Assembly (NCBI GenBank): GCA_963802745.1
Contig: CAWDKL010000071.1
Coordinates: 186,001 to 250,000 of the forward strand
DNA from: JAJPKK01 sp963802745
GTDB taxonomy: Bacteria; Pseudomonadota; Alphaproteobacteria; Rhizobiales; Xanthobacteraceae
DNA length: 64,000 nucleotides
Direction: 5' to 3'
Shown in pieces: positions 10,414 through 19,807 of the stretch. Under the pieces are notes generated by a model. It was not told the origin of the DNA. It ran no database searches and saw only the letters and a program-made list of their open reading frames with translations. Position 1 is the stretch's first letter. The number at the start of each line of letters is the position of its first letter. The position numbers and the translations under genes are program-made.

Positions 10414-11740
10414 ATGGAAAGCTTCACGCGCCGGACGCTGGTCCGAGGCGGAGCCGCAACCGCTGTCGTCGGCACGCTCGCCGCTTCGGGTTTGCTCGAC
10501 TGGGCGAAGGTTTGGGCCCAGACGGCGCCGTGGCAGCCGGAACGTGGCGCGCAGCTATCGCTGCTGCGGTGGAAATATTTCGTGCAGGCGGAGGACGACG
10601 CGTTCGTCGCCATGCTGGATGCCTTCGCCAAGGCAACCGGCGTCAAGGTTACGGTGGCGCGGGAATCGAACGACGATGTTCAGCCAAAGGCGTCGGTTGC
10701 GGCCAATACCGGCGTCGGGCCGGACCTGGTCTGGGGCCTCCATTCGCTCCCGCATTTGTTTCCGCAGAAATGCGTCGATGTGACCGACGTCGCCGACTAT
10801 CTCGGCAAGAAATACGGCGGCTGGGCGGCTTCCGCCGTCGCCTATGGAAAAAGCGGCAATAAATGGATTGCGATTCCGGTTTGCTACACCGGCGTCCTCA
10901 TGAACTACCGGATTTCGTCGCTGAAAAAGGCCGGGTTCACCAAGTTTCCGCAGACGACCGACGAGTTCCTCGCCTATGCCAAGGCCGTCAGGGCCAGCGG
11001 CACGCCGGGCGGCTTTCGCGCTTGGCCATGCCTCCGGCGACGCCAATGCCTGGGTTTATTGGTGCCTGTGGGCGTTCGGCGGCAACCTGGTTGACCGCAA
11101 CGACAAGGTGATCCTCAATTCGCCGGAAACCGAGAAAGCGCTGAATTTCGCCAAACAGCTCTACGAAGCCATGATCCCGGGCGTCGCCGCCTGGAACGAC
11201 GCCTCCAACAATAAAGCGTTTCTGGCCGGCGAAATCCATTGGACCGCCAACGCGGTGTCGATTTACGCCGGCGCCAAGGCCAGCCCGGACCCCAATGTCA
11301 AGGCCATCGCCGACGACATGGACCACGCCTATTGGCCGATCGGGCCGGTCGGGAAGCCGACCGAATTGAACCTGATGTTCCCGATCCTGGCCATGAACCA
11401 CACGAAATATCCGCAGGCCTGCAAGGCGCTGATGGCGTTCATGATGGAAGCCGACAATTTCGATCCGTGGATCGAGGCCGCGAGCGGCTATCTGTCGCCC
11501 GGCCTCGCGGCCTATGAGGCCAACCCGGTGTGGACGTCCGACCCCAAGCGCACGCTGTTTCGCGACGTCGCCCGGCGTTCGCTCACGGTCGGCGGCCTCG
11601 GCTCGGTCGGCGAGAAGGCGGCTTCGGCCATCGCGGATTTCGTGCTGGTGGACATGTTCGCGAGCTACTGCACCGGCCGCGAGGACGCCAAGGGCGCGAT
11701 GCGGACCGCCGAGCGGCAGCTGCAGCGGATATATCGGTAG
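10414..11740 (+). pseudogene. ABC transporter solute-binding protein (family 1), one-base frameshift
   Basis: A twin-arginine signal (TRRTLVRGGAATAV, with a hydrophobic stretch to ~residue 35) begins the protein, so it is probably Tat-exported to the periplasm. The first frame reads LLRWKYFVQAEDDAFVAMLD, ASVAANTGVGPDLVWGLHSL and NYRISSLKKAGF up to TPGG. One extra C near 11013 (TTTCGCG for TTTGCG) shifts the frame; the second frame resumes ALGHASGDANAWVYWCLWAF and runs to AERQLQRIYR at 11740. Repaired, it is ~440 residues, normal for the group. The ligand is unknown; family and neighbours suggest a sugar or polyol. It is followed by a diverged second copy. Confidence 0.85.
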
Positions 11741-11813
11741 GAGCCGGATGAAATACTCTCCTCCAAAGTGGAGAGCAATGAATAGGACAACGCATTTAAC
11801 CAGAGGAGTACGT

Positions 11814-13145
11814 GATGACCCAGTCTGACGCGCCGCATACTCGTAAGGGGCGGAACCGCGGTAGGCGCGGCGGGTGCATGACCGGCCCGGCGTTGCTCCA
11901 ATGGGCCAAGAGCTTGGGCACAGACGGCGCCATGGAAGCCGGAGAGCGCCGCGCAGCTGTCGCTGCTGCGCTGGAAAGACTTTCGTGCAGGCGGAAGACG
12001 TGGCATTTGTGGCGATGATGGATGCATTTACCGCGGTCACCGGCGTCAAGATGAGCATCATCCGCGAATCGGACGACGACGTGCAACCGAAGGCATCGGT
12101 TGCGGCCAATATCGGTGGTGGTCCGGACTTGATTTGGGGCTTATACTCGTTGCCACATTTGTTTGCCAATAAGTGTCTCAATATCAGCGATGTCGCAGAT
12201 TATCTTGGCAAGAAATACGGTGGTTGGGCGCCGAGCGCTGTTCTCTATGGAAAGGGAGGCGAAAATAATTGGATCGATATGCCGATGTTTTATGCGGGAT
12301 CGATCATCAACTATCGTATATCATCGCTGAAAAAGGCTGGATACTCGAAGTTTCCTGCCACGACAGGGGAATTCCTGGATTACGCCAAGGCCATGAAAGC
12401 TAACAACACACCGGGAGGTATGGCCCTCGGTCACGCGACTGCAGATGCTAGTGGTTGGGTCTACTGGTGGCTATGGGCGCACGGCGGTAATATTGTGGAT
12501 AAAGACGATCAAGCGTAATCCTTAATTCACCGGAGACTGAAAAGGCGTTGGTGTTCTGCAAAGCAGCTCTTACGAACAGATGATCTCCTGGCGTGCTTGT
12601 CATGGAACGACGCTTCCAACAATAGGGCGTTCCTGGCCAATGAAATCCATTGGACTAACAATACCATCTCGATTTACGCCGCCGCGACGCGGGATCCGAC
12701 CAAGAAGGAAATCGCCGAGGATATGGATCACGCCGATTGGCCCGTTGGTCCAATTGGACATTCAACCGAATTTCATATCGTGGACCCGCTGCTCGCAATG
12801 GCCTACACAAAATATCCGCAGGCGTGCAAGGCGCTGATGGCGTTCATCATGGACGCTGACCAGTACAACAACTGGCTATATGCCTGTCAGGGTTACATCT
12901 CGCACCCGCTTAAGGCTTATGTTGCCAACCCGGTATGGATCGAAGATCCAAAGCGCACCGCTTTCCGCGATTCTGCCGATCGATCGCTGACGATTGGTGG
13001 TTTGGGCTCGGTCGGCGAGAAGGCCGCAAACGCGTTCTTCGATTTTGTGCTCGTCGATATGTTCGCGAGCTACTGCACCGGCCGCGAGGACGCCAAGGGC
13101 GCGATGCGGAGCGCGGAGCGACAGCTGCAGCGGATTTATCGGTGA
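11814..13145 (+). pseudogene. Second ABC solute-binding protein copy, multiply frameshifted
   Basis: This is a paralogue of the preceding gene in the same order and length. Segments in different frames match it in series: MTQSDAPHTR, then WAQTAPWKPESAAQLSLLRW, then VQAEDVAFVAMMDAFTAVTG through WLWAHGGNIVDKDD (stop at 12518), then a badly broken stretch 12515-12600 with at least three inserted bases, then SWNDASNNRAFLANEIHWTN to AERQLQRIYR at 13145. At least five indels rule out a single error. Its middle is less GC-rich than copy 1, suggesting a separate origin, yet the last ~90 bp are nearly identical to copy 1. Probably a dead duplicate. Confidence 0.8.
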
Positions 13146-13180
13146 GTTGATTTCGCCGTGCGGACGCAGCGATGATTTTT

Positions 13181-13311
13181 CCCTCCCCGGCTTCGGGGAG
13201 GGTGGCCGCGCAGAGCGCGGCCGGGTGGGGTTCTCATCCGCCGCCCGGGACGTGTTGAAGCGGCCCCCCACCCTACCCTTCCCCGTAAAGGACGGGGGAG
13301 GGAGAAGCACA
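13181..13311. repeat. Palindromic intergenic repeat (CCCTCCCCGGC type)
   Basis: The element opens with the hairpin CCCTCCCCGGCTTCGGGGAG, has an inner palindrome GGCCGCGC...GCGCGGCC and closes with CCCTTCCCCGTAAAGGACGG followed by GGGAGGG. Its first 26 bases are the same as the repeat inside mutS. It occupies the gap between the second binding-protein copy and the first permease. Confidence 0.8.
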
Positions 13312-13339
13312 CGCCTCTTAAGGCCATTAAACCGCAGCC

Positions 13340-14297
13340 ATGACCGACATCGCCCTCAAATCCACTGCACCAAGCGCCGGCGCCGGCACCAGCGCCTGGG
13401 CGGTGCTCTCGACGCACCGCGGCTGGCTGGCGCTGTGGTTCATGCTGCCGGCGGCGGCGTTCCTGATCCTGTTCCTCGCCTATCCGCTGGCGCTCGGCAT
13501 CTGGATTTCCTTCACCGATGCACGAATTGGCCGCGGCGGGGACTTCGTCGGACTCGAAAACTACCAATGGCTCGCCGACGATTCGGTGTTTTGGCTCTCG
13601 GTCTTCAACACGCTGCTCTACACCTCGGTCGCCAGCGTGTTCAAATTCGCCATCGGACTTTATCTCGCTTTGCTGCTCAACGAGCACATGCCGTTCAAGG
13701 CGATCATCCGGGCGATCGTGCTGATCCCCTTCATCGTGCCGACCGTGCTGTCGGCGATCGCGTTCTGGTGGCTGTTCGATGCGCAGTTCTCGATCATTTC
13801 CTGGTCGCTGCGCCACCTCGGGCTGATCTCCGGTAATATCGATTTTCTCGGCAATATGTGGAATGCCCGCTGGTCGGTGATTTTTGCCAATATCTGGCGC
13901 GGCATCCCGTTCGTGGCGATTACATTGCTCGCCGGGCTGCAGACGGTGCCGCCCTCGCTCTACGAGGCCGCCGTCATCGACGGCGCCAATCGCTGGCAGA
14001 TTTTCCGTCACATCACCTACCCGATCCTCACCCCGATCATCGCCATCGTGATGACCTTTTCGGTGCTGTTCACGTTCACGGATTTCCAGCTGATCTGGGT
14101 GCTGACGCGCGGCGGGCCGGTGAACGCCACGCAGCTGATGGCGACGCTGTCCTATCAGCGCGCCATCCTGGGCGGCCATCTCGGTGAGGGCGCCGCCATC
14201 TCCTCGGCCATGATCCCGTTCCTGCTAGCGCGCAATCCTGGTGTCGTGGTTCGGCCTGCAGCGGCGCAAATGGCAGCAGGGCGAAAGCAATGACTGA
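13340..14297 (+). pseudogene. ABC sugar permease (MalF/UgpA type), frameshift near the C-terminus
   Basis: A six-helix inner-membrane permease: hydrophobic segments begin at WLALWFMLPAAAFLILFLAY and continue through FKFAIGLYLALLL, IVLIPFIVPTVLSAIAFWWL and IAIVMTFSVLFTFTDF. The EAA loop is YEAAVIDGANRWQIFRHITY, which contacts the ATPase. At about 14230 one extra base (GCGCGCA for GCGGCA) shifts the frame; the correct end, AAILVSWFGLQRRKWQQGES, stops at 14295-14297. That stop overlaps an ATG at 14290, the likely ancestral start of the next permease. Partner of the genes at 9272, 10414 and 14522. Confidence 0.87.
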
Positions 14298-14321
14298 CGT
14301 TGCGCTAGAACCGACCCCCAG

Positions 14322-14430
14322 CCTCATCCTGAGGAGCCGTGCGCAGCACGGCGTCTCGAAGGATGGGCCCACGGCAGAGATTTGCCGCCATCCTTCGAGA
14401 CGCCCGCTACGCGGGCTCCTCAGGATGAGG
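14322..14430. repeat. Palindromic repeat (CCTCATCCTGAGGAGC type)
   Basis: The outer arms CCTCATCCTGAGGAGC and GCTCCTCAGGATGAGG and the inner arms GTCTCGAAGGATGG / CCATCCTTCGAGAC pair perfectly or nearly so across ~110 bp, with small hairpins nested in each arm. It lies inside what should be the start of the second permease gene, splitting MTDVALEPTPS from the rest. Confidence 0.85.
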
Positions 14431-14521
14431 TCGGGGAATACTCAGCCCATGAGGTCATCGCGGGCACGAGGCCCAATACCGGCAAGCGACGGGTTCCGGA
14501 CGCGCCGACCATGCGGAGGGC

Positions 14522-15368
14522 ATGAGCTATCTGGAAACGCTGCCGCGGCGCCTCGTCACGCTCTACCTGCCGCTCGGCATCATCATGATCGTGCTGCTGT
14601 TTCCGTTCTATTGGATGGCGCTGACGGCGATCAAGCCGGACGAGCAACTGCTCGATCTCGAAAAATTCAATCCGTTCTGGACCACGGCGCCGACGCTCAA
14701 ACACATCACGAAGCTGTTGTTCGGCAGCCCCTATCCGCATTGGCTGTGGAACACCATGCTGGTCGCGGTCTGCGCCACCACGCTCTCGATCATCGCCAGC
14801 GTGTTTGCGGCCTACGCGATCGTGCGGCTGCGGTTCCGCGGCGCCAGCTGGGTCGGCGGCGCGATTTTTCTCGCCTACCTGGTGCCGCCGTCGATCCTGT
14901 TCATCCCGCTATCCGCGGTCGTGTTCCAATACGGGCTGTTCGATACGCCGTTCGCCCTGATCCTCACCTATCCGACCATCCTGATCCCGTTCTCCACCTG
15001 GCTGCTGATGGGCTATTTCAAGGCGATCCCGTACGAACTGGAGGAATGCGCCCTGATCGACGGCGCCAGCCGCTGGCAGATCCTCACGAGAATAATCGTG
15101 CCGCTGGCGGTGCCGGGGCTGATCTCGGCCTTCATCTTCTGCTTCACGCTGTGCTGGAACGAGTTCATCTACGCGCTCACCTTCATCTCCTCGACGGCAG
15201 AACAAAACCGTGCCGGTCGCCATCGTGAATGAATTCGTAGACGGCGATATCTACCGCTGGGGCTCGCTGATGGCGGGCGCGCTATGCGGCTCGCTGCCGC
15301 TGGTGATTCTTTACGCGTTCTTTGTCGAGCACTATGTGGCGGCTTTGACGGGGGCGGTGAAGGAATAG
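14522..15368 (+). pseudogene. ABC sugar permease (MalG/UgpE type), frameshift near the C-terminus
   Basis: The second permease starts at ATG 14522 behind CGGAGGG and shows TM segments at YLPLGIIMIVLLFPFYWMAL, MLVAVCATTLSIIASVFAAY, IFLAYLVPPSILFIPLSAVV and VPGLISAFIFCFTLCWNEFI. The EAA loop is LEECALIDGASRWQILTRII. One extra C near 15204 (GAACAAAACC for GAAAAAACC) ends the frame early at 15232; the correct frame continues KTVPVAIVNEFVDGDIYRWG to a stop at 15368. An upstream ATG (14290, MTDVALEPTPS) resembles the start of the first permease (MTDIALKSTAPS) and was probably the original start before the repeat at 14322 entered. Confidence 0.85.
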
Positions 15369-15531
15369 CGTCATCACGCCGTTTCCGGTTACACGCAAGC
15401 ATCGAGCAGTCATGGCCGTGCGAAGTCCCGGCCATCGACGACTTGACTGCCGACCGGCCGCACAGCGATTCGATGACGTCGAAATGTCTGGTAAAGTCCG
15501 CGTTATGCCAACAACGCTGGGAGGCAATGAC

Positions 15532-16371
15532 ATGAACCGAACGATAATCATCGCGGCCGCATTCGCGGCCCTGTGCATCACGGCAGACGGCGCGCTCGCC
15601 TGGGACGATGCCAAATACCCGAACTTCGATGGCCAGTGGCGCGCCATCGGCGGGCCCGGCCGGTTCGACGTGAGCAAGCCCGCCGGGCGTGGCCAACAGG
15701 CACCGCTGACGGCGGAATATCAGGCGATCTTCGAGGCCAATGCCCGCGAGCAGGCGCTCGGCGGTCAGGGCACGACCAAAACCTACCGCTGCTTCTCGCC
15801 CGGCATGCCGCGCGTCACCAACGGCTACGGTGAGATCGAGTTCGTGGTGACGCCAAAAACCTTCCACATCCTGGTCGACCACATCTACGACAACCGCCGC
15901 ATCTTCACCGACGGCCGCCCGTGGCCCGCCGAAATCACGCCGAGCCTTTTGGGCTATTCCATCGGCCACTGGGTCGATACCGACGGCGACGGCCGCTACG
16001 ACGTGCTGGAAGCCGAGACCCGCGGCCTGCGCGGGCCGCGCTCGTTCGACGCCAGCGGCCTGCCGCTCCACGCCGACAACGAGACCGTGATCAAGGAGAG
16101 GATTTTCATCGACAAGACCGATCCCAACATCGCCCACGACGAAGTGACGGTGATCGACCACGCGCTGACCCGGCCGTGGACCGTTATGAAGAACTATCGG
16201 CGAGAGAGCCAGCAATTCCCCGACTGGACGGAAGAGAACTGCGGCGAATCCAACAACCACGTCACCATCGCCGACGAGGATTACATGCTCAGCGCCGATG
16301 GGTTACTGATGCCGACCCGCAAGGACCAGGCGCCGCCGGATTTGAAGTATTTTCGGCGCGGGCAGAGGTGA
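15532..16371 (+). CDS. Secreted protein of unknown function
   Basis: The start is ATG 15532 behind GGGAGGC. A Sec signal peptide (IIIAAAFAALCITADGALA) ends near residue 23, so a periplasmic or extracellular protein of ~255 mature residues is expected. The body has NFDGQWRAIGGPGRFD, PLTAEYQAIFEANAREQALG, FHILVDHIYDNRRIFTDG and a GHWVDTDGDGRYDVLEAETR segment. The pattern (P-L-T-EY, R-R-I-F-TDGR, IGHW) matches a group of secreted proteins common in Bradyrhizobium-like genomes and is distantly like the protein at 51098 (WYGDSVGHYEGDTLVIDT). No catalytic motif is recognised. It sits behind the ABC operon with a 160-bp gap. Confidence 0.8.
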   Translation: MNRTIIIAAAFAALCITADGALAWDDAKYPNFDGQWRAIGGPGRFDVSKPAGRGQQAPLTAEYQAIFEANAREQALGGQGTTKTYRCFSPGMPRVTNGYGEIEFVVTPKTFHILVDHIYDNRRIFTDGRPWPAEITPSLLGYSIGHWVDTDGDGRYDVLEAETRGLRGPRSFDASGLPLHADNETVIKERIFIDKTDPNIAHDEVTVIDHALTRPWTVMKNYRRESQQFPDWTEENCGESNNHVTIADEDYMLSADGLLMPTRKDQAPPDLKYFRRGQR

Positions 16372-16394
16372 GACGCCAGCCGCGAAGGCGGTGC

Positions 16395-16521
16395 GTAGGG
16401 CGCAATAAGCGCAGCGCATTGCGCCGCACCGATCCGTAGGATCGGCCGACGACGATTTCTCCGGCGTTTACGCAGCATCCACGTTGAAGCGGCGCAATGC
16501 GCTGCGCTTATTGCGCGCTAC
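16395..16521. repeat. Long inverted repeat (GTAGGGCGCAATAAGCGC type)
   Basis: Arms of 31 bp (16395-16425 and 16491-16521) match at about 30 positions and flank 65 bp of other sequence. The GGCGCAATAAGCGCAGCGCA core is a well-known style of dispersed repeat in Bradyrhizobium-like genomes. It lies between convergent genes and could act as a terminator for both. Confidence 0.85.
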
Positions 16522-16560
16522 GCGCGGTGCCGGCCGCCGCAAGCGAACCGTCCGGCATCG

Positions 16561-17481
16561 CTACGCCTCCCCGGCGGCCCGCGGTCCGCGCACGCGCTCG
16601 CGGTGCAAAATATAGAGCCCGGAGCCGATCACGATGGCGGCGCCGGCGAGCGTATAGCCGTCCGGCAGGTCGCCGAACACCGCATAGCCGAGCACCACGA
16701 CCCACACGAGCTGGCTGTAGATGAAGGATGACAACAGCGACGCCGGCGCGTGCCGGTGCGCCGCGATCAGCATGTAGTGCCCGATGCTCGCCAGCGCGCC
16801 CGCCATGACCAGCAGGGCGAACTGCCGCGCCGTGAGCGCGGTCCAGAAGAACGGCACCACCGGGAGCATCAGGGCGGCGCCGACGCCATTCGAATAAAAC
16901 AAAATCGTATCATTGGCATCGGTGCGCGACAGCATCCGCGTCGCCAGAAAATAGAACGCATAGGCGCAGGTCGAGAGCACCGCCAGGATCGCGGCCGGAT
17001 GCACGATGCCGAATCCCGGCCGCGTCACCACCAGCACGCCGAGGAAGCCCACCCCGATCGCGGCCCAGCGCCGCGGCCCGACCCATTCGCCGAGCACCGG
17101 CCCCGACAGCGCCGCCACCATGAACGGCGCCGCGAAGGTGATGGCGAGCACCTGGTCGAGCCGCAGATATTTTAGCGCGAAGAAATTCAGCATGGTGGAG
17201 CCGAGCAGAATCGCCGCGCGCGTGATCTGCAGCGCCGGCCGCGCGGTGCGCATCAGGCCGGGGCGACTCAGCGGATTCGACACGATCAGCGCCAGCAGGA
17301 ACGCGAAGGTATAGCGCGCCCACACCACCTGCATCACGTCGATCTGCCGCCCGAGATATTTCGCGGTGGTGTCGAGGCACGCGAACGTGCCGACCGCCGC
17401 GCACATCAGCGCAATGCCGATGAGGCGGGCATGGCGCGCCTTGGCGGCGTCACGCGCCGGCCGGTCGGTGAGGGAGTTCAT
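16561..17481 (-). CDS. EamA/DMT-family transporter
   Basis: A ~306-residue inner-membrane protein with about ten TM helices in two EamA halves: GIALMCAAVGTFACLDTTAK starts the first, YTFAFLLALIVSNPL and LDQVLAITFAAPFMVAALSG follow, and HPAAILAVLSTCAYAFYFLA opens the second. Members export small metabolites or amino acids; the substrate is unknown. ATG 17481 is chosen over a longer reading from 17607 because the extra 42 residues are arginine-rich and unlike the family. It reads toward the secreted protein gene. Confidence 0.87.
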   Translation of the reverse strand: MNSLTDRPARDAAKARHARLIGIALMCAAVGTFACLDTTAKYLGRQIDVMQVVWARYTFAFLLALIVSNPLSRPGLMRTARPALQITRAAILLGSTMLNFFALKYLRLDQVLAITFAAPFMVAALSGPVLGEWVGPRRWAAIGVGFLGVLVVTRPGFGIVHPAAILAVLSTCAYAFYFLATRMLSRTDANDTILFYSNGVGAALMLPVVPFFWTALTARQFALLVMAGALASIGHYMLIAAHRHAPASLLSSFIYSQLVWVVVLGYAVFGDLPDGYTLAGAAIVIGSGLYILHRERVRGPRAAGEA

Positions 17482-17631
17482 GCGGAAGACGACAATCCGG
17501 CGGTGGGGAGCGAAACGCCGATGCCGGCGGCGCCGCCGGTCACCATAGCCGGGCAACCCGGCCAGGCAAGCGTGATGGGAATCGGAACGGGATGGGTGTG
17601 TTCCCAAGACGAGGAGGCAAAAAATCCCGCC

Positions 17632-18693
17632 TCATCGGCGCGGTGGGTAGGGGTGCACGCTGCCGTCGATCGCGTGCACGTCGTGGCGCCCAGCCTCCGG
17701 TCCGCCGTCCACCGGCGCAATGTAACTTGGACCGATCGGCACCTTGCCGGCACCGTCCGGCACGTCGAGCATATAGGCCGGCTGGCACAGGCCCGATACG
17801 CGCCCGCGCAATTGCCGCATCAGCGCCTGGCCTTCAGCGATGGTGGTGCGCAAATGCGCGGTGCCGGGCGCGAGATCGGCATGGTGCAGGTAATAGGGCT
17901 TGATCCGGCATTCCACGAAGGCCCGCATCAGCGCCGTGAGCGTCTCGATGTCGTCGTTGACACCGCGCAGCAGCACCGATTGGCTTAGCATCGGGATGCC
18001 GGCATCGATGATGCGCGCGCAGGCGGCGCGGGCCGCCGCGGTCAATTCGCGCGGATGATTGGCGTGCAGCGCCACATAGGTGGTCTTTCCGGGCACCCGC
18101 AGCGCCGCCACCAATTCGGGCGTGATGCGCTGCGGCGCCACCGCCGGCACGCGGGTGTGGAACCGGACGATCTTGACATGGTCGATCATTGCCAGCGCGC
18201 GCATGGCGGTGCGCAACCGCGAGGCCGGCAGCACCAGAGGGTCGCCGCCAGTAAGGATGACCTCCCAGACCTCGGGGTGCTCGCGGATATACCGGTAGGC
18301 CGCGGCGCGCTGCGGCGCCGTCAGGCCGGCCCGTCCGCCCGGCCCCACCATCTCGCGGCGGAAGCAGAACCGGCAATACACCGGACAGGTGTACACGAGC
18401 TTCAAAAGCACCCGGTCCGGATAGCGGTGCACGATCCCTTCGACCGGACTGAACGCATCGTCGCCGATCGGGTCGGCGCGCTCCGGCGCGCGCATCTCAA
18501 GCTCGGCCGGATCGGGCACGAACTGGCGCGCGATCGGATCGTCGGGATTGCCGCGACCGATCAGGTCCACCATCGTGGGAGTGATCGCCACCGCATAGCG
18601 CGCCGCAACCGGTTCGAGCGCGGCCGCACGGTCGGCCGGCACCAGGCCGGCATCGCGCAATTGCGCGACGGTGCGCAGGGTAGGTTCGGTCAA
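17632..18693 (-). CDS. KamA-family radical SAM lysine aminomutase-like protein (possible EpmB)
   Basis: The 353-residue protein has the radical SAM cluster CPVYCRFCF (residues ~104-112), preceded by HRYPDRVLLKLVYT, and EVILTGGDPLVL, VRFHTRVP, YVALHANHPRELT and MLSQSVLLRGVNDD, all typical of lysine 2,3-aminomutase/EpmB. EpmB makes beta-lysine for elongation factor P; catabolic KamA is usually longer (~415 residues), so the short EpmB-like type is favoured. Neither efp nor epmA is in the window. Its ATG overlaps the TGA of the upstream gene (ATGA at 18690-18693), so it is co-translated with the two small membrane proteins. Confidence 0.85.
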   Translation of the reverse strand: MTEPTLRTVAQLRDAGLVPADRAAALEPVAARYAVAITPTMVDLIGRGNPDDPIARQFVPDPAELEMRAPERADPIGDDAFSPVEGIVHRYPDRVLLKLVYTCPVYCRFCFRREMVGPGGRAGLTAPQRAAAYRYIREHPEVWEVILTGGDPLVLPASRLRTAMRALAMIDHVKIVRFHTRVPAVAPQRITPELVAALRVPGKTTYVALHANHPRELTAAARAACARIIDAGIPMLSQSVLLRGVNDDIETLTALMRAFVECRIKPYYLHHADLAPGTAHLRTTIAEGQALMRQLRGRVSGLCQPAYMLDVPDGAGKVPIGPSYIAPVDGGPEAGRHDVHAIDGSVHPYPPRR

Positions 18694-19232
18694 GCCAATT
18701 GAGCTTCAGCCTGGATGGTCTCACACAGACTCCGCACCGGCCGGGTATCGTTGAATTTTCGAACGAAATATTTGAACCCGGTGGAGCACATCGTGATGAT
18801 GAGTGTGACAAACGCGATCGGGGCGACGACGATGGACTTGAGTAGCATCATGTAGATCAACCCAAACGTTGCTTCCACGATCAACTCGGTCACCTGCCGT
18901 TGCACAGCGGGGTCGTTGATGCCGGCGATCGCCTCGCTCATGAGGTGTTTATCCTCAATGCCCACTCGTCCCCGCAACATCGCGTGGAACAATAGCCGCG
19001 GCCAAGTCAGTTCGTGCGCAAACCTGATCATGCCCTCCAGGCCGGCTCGTACAGTGCGGTACTCTTCGGAGGAAAATTCGAGTAAGCCGTTGGCTGCCAA
19101 GTCAAAAAGCCGATCCCGCTTTTCAAATATGATCTGCCTTCCCCAGTCGGTGCATACAGCCTGCCAGGGCCCATAAAAGAGGCAAATCAAAAGGATCATG
19201 GCGAGCAAGGAGATAAACCCATCCGCGGCCAT
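18690..19232 (-). CDS. Hypothetical membrane protein
   Basis: The 180-residue protein is not recognised. It has an N-terminal TM segment (FISLLAMILLICLFYGPWQA), a charged middle (~residues 25-115: DWGRQIIFEKRDRLFDLAAN, RTVRAGLEGMIRFAHELTWP) and a second TM segment (LLKSIVVAPIAFVTLIITMC, ~138-157). Both hydrophobic segments could place the middle in the cytoplasm or periplasm. It overlaps the KamA-like gene by 4 bp and follows the next gene by 2 bp, so the three are one operon. Confidence 0.7.
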   Translation of the reverse strand: MAADGFISLLAMILLICLFYGPWQAVCTDWGRQIIFEKRDRLFDLAANGLLEFSSEEYRTVRAGLEGMIRFAHELTWPRLLFHAMLRGRVGIEDKHLMSEAIAGINDPAVQRQVTELIVEATFGLIYMMLLKSIVVAPIAFVTLIITMCSTGFKYFVRKFNDTRPVRSLCETIQAEAQLA

Positions 19233-19234
19233 TG

Positions 19235-19639
19235 TCAGTTCCTCCGGTCCTCTGGATTGGTACGGCCAGCTGGCGTCAGTCCAGAAGTCGATCGATTTGG
19301 ATCAATCATCGTTTCAAGTGTTTTAATTCTTCCTTGGAGTTGTTCAACCTTCCTGTGACGCAATGTCCGTTCCAACCATCCCCATGCCGAAGCGGCACCC
19401 GCCAGGGACAGCAATAAAAACACCTTCAGCTCGGCGAAAGCTGAAAAAAATAGTGATAGAGCGACATCCACCTTTGTGGATTCTCCGGCAAACTGCTTTA
19501 GAGCTTCAAACCCAAAGTAGAAAACAGCCACGGTGCACGCGCCGCGGATCGCTGTGCGCAAGGTAAGATACCACTGCTCGATTTTCTGGGCCTGAATTCG
19601 ATTCGGTGTAAGCTTCTCTGGAGCGGGCATAGACACCAA
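19235..19639 (-). CDS. Hypothetical membrane protein with C-terminal coiled coil
   Basis: The 134-residue protein is unrecognised. Two hydrophobic segments (TAIRGACTVAVFYFGFEALK and LKVFLLLSLAGAASAWGWLE) suggest two TM helices, followed by a heptad-like stretch LRHRKVEQLQGRIKTLETMI and a disordered polar tail. It is the first gene of the operon leading to the KamA-like enzyme. The start could be 19639 or the internal Met at 19630. Confidence 0.65.
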   Translation of the reverse strand: MVSMPAPEKLTPNRIQAQKIEQWYLTLRTAIRGACTVAVFYFGFEALKQFAGESTKVDVALSLFFSAFAELKVFLLLSLAGAASAWGWLERTLRHRKVEQLQGRIKTLETMIDPNRSTSGLTPAGRTNPEDRRN

Positions 19640-19807
19640 AATAGCGACCCGGACACCTCATGGCAACGCGTTGGTCAAGGTGGTGAGCTTCCAAACATTG
19701 GAATCAGTCGCCACTGAACTGGCCGCGTCACACGCGAAGCGCGGCACGTTGGCAACGAGCATAAGATCTCGGAGACCGCTGAGCAATCTCGGATCCGTCC
19801 AAGTCAT

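Noticed and set aside
13136..14179. A 347-residue minus-strand frame opposite the first permease
   Set aside because: Antisense shadow; the permease has EAA loop and TM segments on the plus strand.
13181..16521. CRISPR array suggested by several repeats in the window
   Set aside because: The repeats are single palindromic elements of different types, not short regular direct repeats with spacers, and there are no cas genes.
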